A DNA stretch of 64,000 bases from NCBI RefSeq assembly GCF_001691555.1, contig NZ_MAYN01000008.1, positions 1,232,682 to 1,296,681 on the forward strand, written 5' to 3'. Position 1 is the stretch's first letter. Each line of letters begins with the position of its first letter. The position numbers and the translations under genes were made by a program. The notes beneath the pieces are model-generated. The model made no database searches and was not told the DNA's origin. It saw nothing but the letters and a program-made list of their open reading frames with translations. The DNA comes from Pantoea eucrina. Lineage in GTDB: Bacteria > Pseudomonadota > Gammaproteobacteria > Enterobacterales > Enterobacteriaceae. Positions 43,237 through 52,661 of this stretch are shown piece after piece.

Positions 43237-44202
43237 TCAGCGTGACGACTTTTTCTGCTGCAGTCGTCGCTGCTTATCCTGCCGGATACGCCCCACATAC
43301 TTTTTCATGTCCGCTGCTTTAACCGGTAACTCTTTCTGCCAGAATGCTGCCGGCACATAATAACTCTCCGGCTCTGCGGCAAATATCGCGATCAGCTGTT
43401 CAAAGATGCGGTACAGCGCAATATCATGACTGACCTGTGCACGTACCACATCTTCCTGCATGGCAAACGCATACAGCGCATCAGCATAACGCTTCATCGC
43501 TCTGAAGCTCACGGGCTGCGCGGCGGTCACCTCATCAGGCGCGCTAACCGCATCAAACTTCTCCAGCAGAAAATAGACGCACGGCAGCATCATGGCGTTA
43601 ATACGGGCCACCTCAATCAGCGGATCGCGTCGCAGCGTCTGCAGATTGCTGAACCTGGAGCGCAGACAGGCCAGCGGATTAATCACCCTGACCTGCTCGT
43701 GATACTCAGGCTCATCCGGATGTTCCTGACTGACATAAAAAGGTTCGGTATTGAGCAGCAGATTCTCACCGGCGAAGTCCTGCCAGGTAAAACCGGAAGG
43801 AAAATCGATGACGTCCACCGTATTGGCATGTGCCGGCTGCGCCGGGTCGGCAAAAAATCGTCCTTTTACCGCTTTTATCGTGCGGGTCGCCTCATCAATC
43901 AGGAGAAAGCGCGCCAGTGATGGCGGCTGACCGGCATCGTTCAGGTTTGCGTCAACGCCTAATGCGCGGGCAATGGCCGTAATATCATGTCGCCGGGCGG
44001 CATAATCCACGTCCATTGAGGTAATCAGACGCGCATCGGGCAACGCATTACGGTACAGCTGATAATAATAAGAGACCCAGTACTGCACCGCCTGACCGCC
44101 AATGGTGATCACCGGATCCCTGAACAGATGCGCCCGGGCAATCAGCTGTTTGTTCAGCAGATAAGCCTGTTCATAAGGCGGAATAACCGGATAGTCAGAC
44201 AT
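43237..44202 (-). CDS. Nucleotidyltransferase-like hypothetical protein
   Basis: A 321-residue soluble protein. PVITIGGQAVQYWVSYYYQL followed by a RLITSMDVDYAARRHDI stretch (residues ~30-75) fits the minimal nucleotidyltransferase pattern: G-G-x-A-V then S/T-x-D-x-D, as in AbiEii-like and DUF6036-like proteins. A third acidic residue would be Asp in TVDVIDFP. Those relatives often act in defence or toxin systems, but no partner gene is next to it, and I cannot name its family with certainty. The C-terminus is strongly basic (RRIRQDKQRRLQQKK type). The ATG lies immediately after the T run of a terminator whose GAGGG arm is the only Shine-Dalgarno available. Confidence 0.6.
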   Translation of the reverse strand: MSDYPVIPPYEQAYLLNKQLIARAHLFRDPVITIGGQAVQYWVSYYYQLYRNALPDARLITSMDVDYAARRHDITAIARALGVDANLNDAGQPPSLARFLLIDEATRTIKAVKGRFFADPAQPAHANTVDVIDFPSGFTWQDFAGENLLLNTEPFYVSQEHPDEPEYHEQVRVINPLACLRSRFSNLQTLRRDPLIEVARINAMMLPCVYFLLEKFDAVSAPDEVTAAQPVSFRAMKRYADALYAFAMQEDVVRAQVSHDIALYRIFEQLIAIFAAEPESYYVPAAFWQKELPVKAADMKKYVGRIRQDKQRRLQQKKSSR

Positions 44203-44228
44203 AAAAAAACCCTCATCAGCGAGGGCTT
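44203..44228 (-). terminator. Rho-independent terminator abutting a start codon
   Basis: Minus strand: AAGCCCTC-GCTGAT-GAGGGTTT then T run, an eight-pair stem with a six-base loop and seven T. The next triplet is the ATG of the 44202 gene. It ends the 44250-44405 transcript. Confidence 0.88.
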
Positions 44229-44249
44229 ATTTTGCATCACCATAGCGAA

Positions 44250-44405
44250 TCAGGTAAAGCTTACGTGATGTTTTGGCTGCAGTTTACACGATTTGCTCTG
44301 CGGCGATTTGACCGCTGGCTGATAGCCCGCTTCTCCGCGTAACACCGCCAGGGCCTGAGCGTCATACTGCTTGTGTTGCGCTTTTTTCAGCTGTGCTGGC
44401 GACAT
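44250..44405 (-). CDS. Small basic protein (51 aa)
   Basis: Reads MSPAQLKKAQHKQYDAQALA and continues to KSCKLQPKHHVSFT before a TGA. No signal peptide or membrane helix; Lys/Gln/His-rich with a single Cys. AAAAAGG lies at a suitable distance from the ATG, and a strong terminator follows, so a real short mRNA is likely. I do not recognise a family. It could be a leader gene for the downstream nucleotidyltransferase-like gene or an independent protein. Confidence 0.55.
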   Translation of the reverse strand: MSPAQLKKAQHKQYDAQALAVLRGEAGYQPAVKSPQSKSCKLQPKHHVSFT

Positions 44406-44480
44406 GGTATAGGACCTTTTTCCGGGTTAAGCCGTAAATTTACGCTATCCCGCCGCAGGCTGCCACTTTTTTACGCGGTT

Positions 44481-45023
44481 CTAAGCGACTTCTGCTGACG
44501 TGTCGATCAACGCCTGAAGGCGCTGGCGATAAGCGGTGTCAAACTGCGCCGGCACGCGCCGGATATAATCAAAAGCGTGTTCAGCCGCTTCACCCTTCAG
44601 GCTGGCGAGATGCGCAAGCGCCTCGTCGCAGCTGGGGATCAAGCCCTCCTGATGCTGATAGCGCGGCGGCAGCGCGGTCCAGATCACCGCATCAAGGCGA
44701 CGATCCTGCGCCCAGGCGCTGAGCATCCCTGGCGTACTCTGCGGATGAAGCAGTATGCCCACACCATCTTCGCGCTCATCGGGAATCGCTTCACGGAGGC
44801 GCAGTGCCGCTATGGCTTCCGGCAGCGAAACGTCTGCCAGTCCGGCCCAGTAAACGTTTACCGGCGCCGCGTTCATACAAAGCGCCGTGGCCAGCTCTCC
44901 TCCATCGCCAATGCGGCAAAACTCCACCGGCAGCGCCGGACCATCCGCATGCCACTCGCCGGCAACCGGCAGTTCGCCAGGTTTCCAGATCAGCGATCCC
45001 CAGGCTAAACAGGCTATTTTCAC
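44481..45023 (-). CDS. Hypothetical protein with gamma-glutamylcyclotransferase-like N-terminus
   Basis: A 180-residue cytosolic protein. The N-terminus KIACLAWGSLIWKPGELPV resembles the Y-GSL substrate loop of gamma-glutamylcyclotransferase/AIG2-like folds, with Trp in the place of Tyr. A catalytic Glu should lie in the middle of the chain (candidates in LREAIPDEREDGVG), but I cannot align it with certainty. Start is GTG at 45023 behind GGGAG. Neighbours give no functional hint. Confidence 0.6.
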   Translation of the reverse strand: MKIACLAWGSLIWKPGELPVAGEWHADGPALPVEFCRIGDGGELATALCMNAAPVNVYWAGLADVSLPEAIAALRLREAIPDEREDGVGILLHPQSTPGMLSAWAQDRRLDAVIWTALPPRYQHQEGLIPSCDEALAHLASLKGEAAEHAFDYIRRVPAQFDTAYRQRLQALIDTSAEVA

Positions 45024-45192
45024 CGCTGTCTCCCTATTGATGATGTTAATTAATGCGCGATCACTTAAAGGTAGCGCAGTTCGCCGTTCCCGCTACGCCC
45101 GGTGCAAATCCCCTGCGGCTTTCACACTTTTCCTGTTAGTTTTCTCTATTTCGGGCGCGCTGTGCCACACTTGCAATACCGTCTATTGGTAA

Positions 45193-46800
<1,608 letters not shown>

Positions 46801-46810
46801 AGGCCCCTCC

Positions 46811-47143
46811 TTATTGCAGCGTCTGCAGCGCCTCATCGCGATCGGCGCACAGGGTAAAGACCCGATCCATCCGGGTCAGGGTGAACATACTTTTGATATT
46901 GCTGTTCAGGGCGCACAGGATCAGCTGGCCACCATTGAGCGATTTCAGAATAGAAATCAGCGCGCCCAGACAGCTGCTGTCGATAAAATCCACGCGTGAA
47001 AAGTCGAGGATGAGCGCGCGCGTGCCCTGCCGGATCTCCTCCAGCACCTGCTGCTTAAAGGGCAGCGCCACAGCGGCGTCCAGTCGTCGTACCACCGGTG
47101 TCAGAATACGGGTGTTATCCACTGTGTCAGATTCAAACTTCAT
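46811..47143 (-). CDS. STAS-domain antagonist (RsbV/SpoIIAA-like)
   Basis: A 110-residue STAS protein. The phosphorylation loop is VDFIDSSCLGALI (~residues 51-63), where the DSS Ser is the expected target. RLDAAVALPFKQQVLEEIRQ and ILDFSRV are family strands. When unphosphorylated it should sequester the kinase. ATG 47143 follows AGGAG at seven bases and overlaps the phosphatase gene by eleven bases. Confidence 0.9.
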   Translation of the reverse strand: MKFESDTVDNTRILTPVVRRLDAAVALPFKQQVLEEIRQGTRALILDFSRVDFIDSSCLGALISILKSLNGGQLILCALNSNIKSMFTLTRMDRVFTLCADRDEALQTLQ

Positions 47144-48371
47144 GTGCAGACTCCTGTTCGTCCGGGTTGAGGCGTTCAATAACCAGCAGTGAAATGTCAT
47201 CACCTGCCGGTGCGGTACTGTCTGCGGGCAGTTCGCGCCAGCGGTTAAGCTGCTGGTGCAGCGTCTGCAGCAGACTCTCTGCCGGCTGGCAAGCCTGCCC
47301 GGCCAGCAGCGCCTGCAGCCGCGCCATACCAAACATCTCCTGCCGGGGATTTTCACATTCGGTAATGCCATCGCTGTAGAGGCAGAGCCGTTCGCCAGGC
47401 GCCAGCGTAAAGCTCACCTCTTCCCAGCTCAGATCGTCGAGCAGTCCTACCGGCGCACCCCCCTCACCGGCAATCCGAATTGCGCCATCGCGCGCCACAA
47501 TCAGCGGCGGAGGATGGCCGGCCTGACAGAGCCGTCCGGCACCGCTCTGACGATCGATGACGCCATACACCATAGTGAAGTAGCTGGTGACATCGCTGCT
47601 TTGCGCCACAAAGCGTTCATTCAGTATCGCCACCACCGCGGCGGGCGGCGTAATCGCCTCGCCGCTGTAAAGAAACCGTTCTACCGTACGGCCGTGGAGG
47701 AACTGACGCGCTACCGCTACCGACATCATCGCTGCCGATACGCCGTGCCCGGAGACATCGACGCTATAGAAACCGAGCGCCTGCCCGTCCAGCGGAAAAA
47801 AATGAAAGATATCGCCGGAGACCCAGGCAGAAGGTATAAACAGCCAGTCAGCAAACCAGCCGGCGTGATGAATGGCGTGCGGCGGCAATATACTGCGCTG
47901 CAACGCGGCGGCAGCCTGCAGATCGGTTTCAATCTGCTGCAGCGCCTGCTGCAGACTCTGGTTGCGGCTCTCCAGCGTCGCCTCCAGCTGCAGAATGCGC
48001 TCTCCGGCATGCAGCCGCGCCTGCAGCTCAACCCGGTTTACCGGCTTACGCAGAAAATCATCCGCCCCGGCGGCGAAGCCGGCGCGTAAATCGTCGGTGC
48101 TTTCGCGCACTGTCAGCAGGATCACATAGATATAACGCTGCCGGAACTGCTCACGTACCTGACGGCACAGGGTCAGCCCGTCCATAACCGGCATCTCCCA
48201 GTCGCTAATCAGCAGATTGACCGGATGCTGCTGCAGCAGCGCCAGCGCCTGCTCACCCTCTTCTGCCTCCAGCACGTGATAGCCCCACTGCCGCAGCAGT
48301 CCGGCCAGCAGCTTACGCCAGGTAAGCGCATCATCAACAATCAGTACGGATTGTGCGGAAACAGGCTGCAT
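47133..48371 (-). CDS. Response regulator with PP2C phosphatase output (RsbU/HsbR-like)
   Basis: A 412-residue protein. Residues 8-120 are a receiver domain: VLIVDDALTWRKLL, phospho-Asp in LLISDWEMPVMDG (~57), LLTVRES and FLRKPVN. A coiled linker (ILQLEATLESRNQSLQQALQ) leads to a SpoIIE-type PP2C domain: YSVDVSGHGVSAAMMS (~residue 203), LYSDGITECENPR and GDDISLLVIE (~395) contain the metal ligands. It should dephosphorylate the STAS protein when the receiver is phosphorylated, perhaps by the hybrid kinase at 56934. It lies third in the opgC-like operon, ten bases after the OM gene. Confidence 0.92.
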   Translation of the reverse strand: MQPVSAQSVLIVDDALTWRKLLAGLLRQWGYHVLEAEEGEQALALLQQHPVNLLISDWEMPVMDGLTLCRQVREQFRQRYIYVILLTVRESTDDLRAGFAAGADDFLRKPVNRVELQARLHAGERILQLEATLESRNQSLQQALQQIETDLQAAAALQRSILPPHAIHHAGWFADWLFIPSAWVSGDIFHFFPLDGQALGFYSVDVSGHGVSAAMMSVAVARQFLHGRTVERFLYSGEAITPPAAVVAILNERFVAQSSDVTSYFTMVYGVIDRQSGAGRLCQAGHPPPLIVARDGAIRIAGEGGAPVGLLDDLSWEEVSFTLAPGERLCLYSDGITECENPRQEMFGMARLQALLAGQACQPAESLLQTLHQQLNRWRELPADSTAPAGDDISLLVIERLNPDEQESAHEV

Positions 48372-48381
48372 ACATACCTTC

Positions 48382-49296
48382 CTAAAACGGCAAAAACCAA
48401 ATCAGTGATACCGTCCCCTCACGAAACTTTGCGTTCGCACTGCTCCTGCCAGGAAAGCGGGTACCGCTATAGTTGCTGTACTGCAATGAGAAAGAGCCAG
48501 GCGTATAACCGGCATAGCCAAAGCTGTAACTGTAATCTCCGTTCCACGGCTGCTGCTGGCTGGCGTGCGGATACCAGAATGCGGTGGCGCGGACAAAGAA
48601 GTGCTGTTTAAAGGTGTAACCGCAGCCGCCCAGCATGACCTGCTTGTTGGCGCGCAGATCGTTATCCGCCAGCGAATAGTAGCGTGGCACCCAGCTGTAG
48701 CCGAGCTGGCAGGTCAGCGCATCTCCGTCATTAATCAGCAGATGACGCTCAAGCGGTTTTGGCAGTGAAAATTTATAGGCGAAGGTAAACGCGCCCTGCT
48801 CAAAGTAGGTAAAGCGCTTATTACCGGAGGGAAACAGATGGTTATCGCCATAGTTGCTGTAGACCAGGCTGAAGGTGTTGGCATGCCAGTCGTCATAGCC
48901 AAAGCTGTAGCGAAAATCAGTCGTGTACCGGTCAAAATCGCTGACTGGCGCGCGCAGGGTAACGTTGGCAAACCAGTAGCTATAAGGTGAATACTGCATG
49001 CTCAGGTTCAGCAGCTGATTAATCTTCTTCTTTTGCTGCGCAGATTCAGAGCCGTTCGGGATGGTCAGCCACTGCTCTTTCAGCCCGCTTGAAAAACTCA
49101 GCGCGCCGGAGAAAGTATCTTTGTTACCGGAAAAGAGCCGTCCCCAGCGGCTGGTAAACACGCCCGCCTGAATCGGTTCACTGCTCTCTGCCGCGGCCCC
49201 CTGATCGGAGCGGATCTCTGCCGCTGAGGCGTTAAGCGTACCTGCCACCAGCATCACCACACCGCACGTTATCCCTGCCCGCTGCCCGTATTCCAT
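48382..49296 (-). CDS. Predicted outer-membrane beta-barrel protein
   Basis: A 304-residue exported protein. Signal peptide residues ~1-26 (AGITCGVVMLVAGTLNASAA), cut before EIRSD. The rest alternates aromatic strands and ends in WFLPF, a C-terminal Phe typical of Bam-inserted barrels. A strand-hairpin unit is repeated: YSFGYDDWHANTFSLVYSNY near residue 140 and YSFGYAGYTPGSFSLQYSNY near 265. No known family. It lies 13 bases after the OpgC-like gene and ten before the phosphatase gene, so it is expressed with them; a glycan export or anchoring role is inferred. ATG 49296 follows GGAG at seven bases. Confidence 0.75.
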   Translation of the reverse strand: MEYGQRAGITCGVVMLVAGTLNASAAEIRSDQGAAAESSEPIQAGVFTSRWGRLFSGNKDTFSGALSFSSGLKEQWLTIPNGSESAQQKKKINQLLNLSMQYSPYSYWFANVTLRAPVSDFDRYTTDFRYSFGYDDWHANTFSLVYSNYGDNHLFPSGNKRFTYFEQGAFTFAYKFSLPKPLERHLLINDGDALTCQLGYSWVPRYYSLADNDLRANKQVMLGGCGYTFKQHFFVRATAFWYPHASQQQPWNGDYSYSFGYAGYTPGSFSLQYSNYSGTRFPGRSSANAKFREGTVSLIWFLPF

Positions 49297-49309
49297 CTGA
49301 TGTCTCCGA

Positions 49310-50524
49310 TCAATTAGGAATAAAACGTCCGCCAATCTCTTTCTTAGCCATCCACCACAGCAGACCCAGTGCGCCCAGATGGATAGCGGTGTTGCGCAGC
49401 CACGCCTGCTGCCACAAATCAAAGGTGACGAACTGGCTGACGCCCAGCACCACAAATACGTGCAGGATAAAGGTGTAAAGCGAATGCTGACCGAGCGGGA
49501 TCAGAAACCAGCCCGCCACCCTGTTAATGGGCCACCAGCAGCGGGTGAGGATCAGATAGACCAGTAAAATCAGGCAAAAGTCGTTGATTACCCGGCACGG
49601 GCCCAGCGCATTTTTGGCGGCAAGGTGATGATAGAACCAGTTGAAATCAGCGGGCGGAATGATGTGCAGCAGCAGCGCTGGCGGCATAAACGGATTGGTA
49701 TGGTTCTGTGCAACGAACATCATCACCAATGCATAAATCACCATAAGCGCGATCGCCGCATAGCCCGCCGGGGTGCGCGCCAGCGAGGTCAGCTCATCTT
49801 TGAACCAGCCACAGCACATGCCAAGCACGTAGATCAGCTGCCACGCCAGTAGGGGAAAGGCGAATTCAAATTCGGAGACGGTAAGCCGCAGCGGCCAGCG
49901 CTGGTAAGCGAGATAGCCCAGCAGCGACGCGGCGATCAGCCAGCCCGCGCGCCGCGACTGCAGCAGCCAGAGAAACAGCGGGCTGATCAGCAGCAGGCAG
50001 ATATAGAGGCCGAGGATCTGCGTCTGATGCGGACCAATCTGCAGGTAAAGCACAATGTTAAACCAGGTCTCTTTAATCTGCGGCGTGGCGGGAAACAGCG
50101 CCCAGACCGTACCGGAGTAGCGATCGACAAAGTGCGTGACCTCAAAAGTGTTGATAAATGGCAGCGCAGAGAACAGCAAAATCAGCAGCACGATGACGAT
50201 ATTCACCAGATAGATCTTCCCTGCCCGCCGCCATAGCGTCCAGCCAATTGTCAGCAGCACCTCTTTTTGCAGCCGCTGCCGGTTGAGCATACCGAGCATA
50301 AAGCCGGAAAGGATGACAAACCCTTCAGCCCCTGTCGTCAGGCCAAATCGCTCCCAGGTAAAGATATTGATCACGGAGAGCAGTTCAGTATGGGCCACGA
50401 CCATCATCACCAGCGCAATCCCGCGCAGCATATCAATGCGCAGATCGCGCCGGCCAGGCACAGCATAACGCCATGTGTGCGGCACGGTGACAGACGGCGC
50501 AGCCGCGACGGCAGATTCGCTCAT
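49310..50524 (-). CDS. OpgC-like membrane acyltransferase
   Basis: A 404-residue protein with about ten helices. DLRIDMLRGIALVMMVVAHT near residue 27 and TTGAEGFVILSGFMLGMLNR near 63 match the OpgC family, whose E. coli member succinylates osmoregulated periplasmic glucans; GQHSLYTFILHVFVVLGVSQ near 345 is also typical. It probably adds acyl groups to the glycan of this locus. First gene of the left operon; its promoter must lie in 50525-50804. No opgG or opgH homologue is present in the window. Confidence 0.86.
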   Translation of the reverse strand: MSESAVAAAPSVTVPHTWRYAVPGRRDLRIDMLRGIALVMMVVAHTELLSVINIFTWERFGLTTGAEGFVILSGFMLGMLNRQRLQKEVLLTIGWTLWRRAGKIYLVNIVIVLLILLFSALPFINTFEVTHFVDRYSGTVWALFPATPQIKETWFNIVLYLQIGPHQTQILGLYICLLLISPLFLWLLQSRRAGWLIAASLLGYLAYQRWPLRLTVSEFEFAFPLLAWQLIYVLGMCCGWFKDELTSLARTPAGYAAIALMVIYALVMMFVAQNHTNPFMPPALLLHIIPPADFNWFYHHLAAKNALGPCRVINDFCLILLVYLILTRCWWPINRVAGWFLIPLGQHSLYTFILHVFVVLGVSQFVTFDLWQQAWLRNTAIHLGALGLLWWMAKKEIGGRFIPN

Positions 50525-50804
50525 AACGCATTAGTCCTGCTGATAAAGGATGAGTAAAAACATTAATATAATATATATTTCAGATGTAAGGAAAAGTGTA
50601 GCTCCACTGTGTAATAAATCACCTTTTAGCAAATATAGCGCTAAATAAGCTGTTAAAACCGCAGTTTGCCAGCTATATCTTTTCTTATATCGTCATGCTC
50701 TGTAAACGTCAGCAACAGAAAGCCAGACGCAAATAATAAATTTTAGTGATCTGTTTTAAAATAATTCATTCATTCAGCTTTTCTTAAAGCGTTCACCAGG
50801 TCAG
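50525..50804. promoter_or_regulatory. AT-rich divergent promoter region of the glycan operons (280 bp)
   Basis: Much more AT-rich than the flanking genes. AATATAATATATATT near 50563-50578 could give -10 elements for the left operon; CTATATC near 50680 could be a -10 element for the right one. No clear RcsB, CRP or sigma-54 site and no coding frame were seen. AT-richness suggests H-NS silencing (inference). Confidence 0.5.
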
Positions 50805-52661
50805 ATGCCCTTTTTGCAGGATGTGAGACAGGATGCCATGGACCATTACTTTTCCCGTTTTGAACAGCGTCGCCCCCCTGCGGCGCTGCAGACACCGCGC
50901 TGGATCGTTATCTGCTGGCAGGTGCTGGCCGTTGCCGGACTGATTCTGGGCGCAAACTACATTCGCTGGCGCTGGATGTCCTCGCTGAACCCCGATGCGC
51001 TCTGGTATGCGGTGCCGCTGGCGCTGGCAGAAACCTGCGCCTGGTTTGGCACGCTGCTGTTCACCATCAATATCTGGCAGGAGAAAGATCCGCCCTGTCC
51101 GCCTGCGCCGGAGGAGATTAACCAGTGCCTGCTGCCGGCAGATCAGGCCGCGCCGCGTCCTATCCGGGTTGACCTGTTTATTGCAACCTACTCAGAAGAT
51201 CCGGAGCTGGTCAGGCTGTCGATTCAGGATGCCTGTAAGGTGCACTATCCCGCCGCTATCGATTACAAGGTGCACGTGCTGGACGATGGTCGTCGCCCGG
51301 AGATGCGCGCGGTGTGTGAGCAGGAGGGGGTCAATTACATAACCCGCGACAACAACACCGGGTTCAAGGCGGGCAATATCCGCAACGGCATGGAGCACAC
51401 TGACGGCGATTTTCTGGTGATCTGCGATGCGGATACCCGTGTTTTCCCGACGCTGCTGGTGCACACGCTGGGCTATTTCCGCGATCCCGACGTCGCCTGG
51501 GTGCAGACGCCGCAGTGGTTTTATGACCTGCCTGAAGGTGAGCGCCTGCCGGCATGGCTGCGCCGCCGGACCGGCTGGCCTGGCTGGCTGCTCGGCAGCG
51601 TGAGTGAAAAACTGTTCGGCCCGCTTACCGTCGGCAGCGATCCCTTCTTTAACGATCCGCGTATGTTCTACGACGTGATCCTGCGCCGCCGCAATGCGGC
51701 CAACGCGGCGTTCTGCTGCGGTGCCGCCTCTGTCCACCGGCGCGAAGCCGTTATGCAGGCCGCCCTGCGCAGCTACGCCTTTAACGTAGAGGAAGAGATT
51801 GCGCGCTTTACGCAGGATATCCGCGATGAGGAGACGCGCCAGGCGCTGTCGCAGGCGATGCGTCCGCACGTTATCGCTGACACCGAACTCACGCCTTACA
51901 AGTTTCACGTCTCTGAAGATATCTATACCTCCATTGTGCTGCACGGTGACGCCGGTCGCCGCTGGCGTTCGGTGATGCATCCGGGCATTGAATCTAAAAT
52001 GCTCTCGCCGCAGGATCTGCTGACCTGGATGATCCAGCGCTTTAAGTACGCTGCGGGTTCGCTGGATATTCTGTTTCATGACAAAATTTTCAGCCGCCGC
52101 CGCTTTAAACTCAGCGCCGCACAAACGCTGATGTACGGCACGACGTTCTGGTCCTATCTGGCCTGCATCTGGAACACGGTGTTTCTTATTTCGCCGCTGA
52201 TCTACCTGTTTACCGGTATTCCGCCGGTGGCCGCTTACTCAACGCCCTTCTACCTGCATTTTCTGCCGTTCTTTATCGTCTCCGAGCTCGCCTTTATGTT
52301 TGGCACCTGGGGGATCTCCGCCTGGGACGGTCGCGCCTCCTATCTGGCGTTCTTCTCTGTCAACCTGCGGGCATTGGGTACGGTGCTGCGCGGGGAAAAA
52401 ATCAAGTTTCACGTCACGCCAAAGGAGCGGCAGAGCGGGCGTTTTCTCTACCTGGTGAAGCCGCAGCTGGCCATTGTCGCGCTGACGCTGCTCGGGCTTA
52501 TCTGGGGCGGCATACAGGTCGCGCGCGGCAACGTGGACGACCCCTCTGGTTACGTCATCAACATTTTCTGGGGGGCCGTCAATATCGCGGCGATGCTGCC
52601 CATGATTATGGCTGCGCTCTGGACGCCGCCGGCACAGGAGACGGCAGATCATGAGCCTTAA
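50805..52661 (+). CDS. BcsA-like membrane glycosyltransferase (GT2)
   Basis: A 618-residue processive-type GT2 enzyme. Two helices at the N-terminus, then the cytosolic GT-A domain: KVHVLDDGRRPEM (first Asp), VICDADTRVFPTLL (DxD-like) and SEDIYTSIVLHGD (catalytic Asp), then QRFKYAAGSLDILF in the place of the Q-x-x-R-W motif, followed by four helices. No PilZ domain, so no direct c-di-GMP site. The Arg-Trp of cellulose synthase is Lys-Tyr here. The product is unknown. Start 50805 is uncertain; ATG 50838 (MDHYFSRF) has AGGA upstream and is about equally good. The stop overlaps the next gene. Confidence 0.9.
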   Translation: MPFLQDVRQDAMDHYFSRFEQRRPPAALQTPRWIVICWQVLAVAGLILGANYIRWRWMSSLNPDALWYAVPLALAETCAWFGTLLFTINIWQEKDPPCPPAPEEINQCLLPADQAAPRPIRVDLFIATYSEDPELVRLSIQDACKVHYPAAIDYKVHVLDDGRRPEMRAVCEQEGVNYITRDNNTGFKAGNIRNGMEHTDGDFLVICDADTRVFPTLLVHTLGYFRDPDVAWVQTPQWFYDLPEGERLPAWLRRRTGWPGWLLGSVSEKLFGPLTVGSDPFFNDPRMFYDVILRRRNAANAAFCCGAASVHRREAVMQAALRSYAFNVEEEIARFTQDIRDEETRQALSQAMRPHVIADTELTPYKFHVSEDIYTSIVLHGDAGRRWRSVMHPGIESKMLSPQDLLTWMIQRFKYAAGSLDILFHDKIFSRRRFKLSAAQTLMYGTTFWSYLACIWNTVFLISPLIYLFTGIPPVAAYSTPFYLHFLPFFIVSELAFMFGTWGISAWDGRASYLAFFSVNLRALGTVLRGEKIKFHVTPKERQSGRFLYLVKPQLAIVALTLLGLIWGGIQVARGNVDDPSGYVINIFWGAVNIAAMLPMIMAALWTPPAQETADHEP

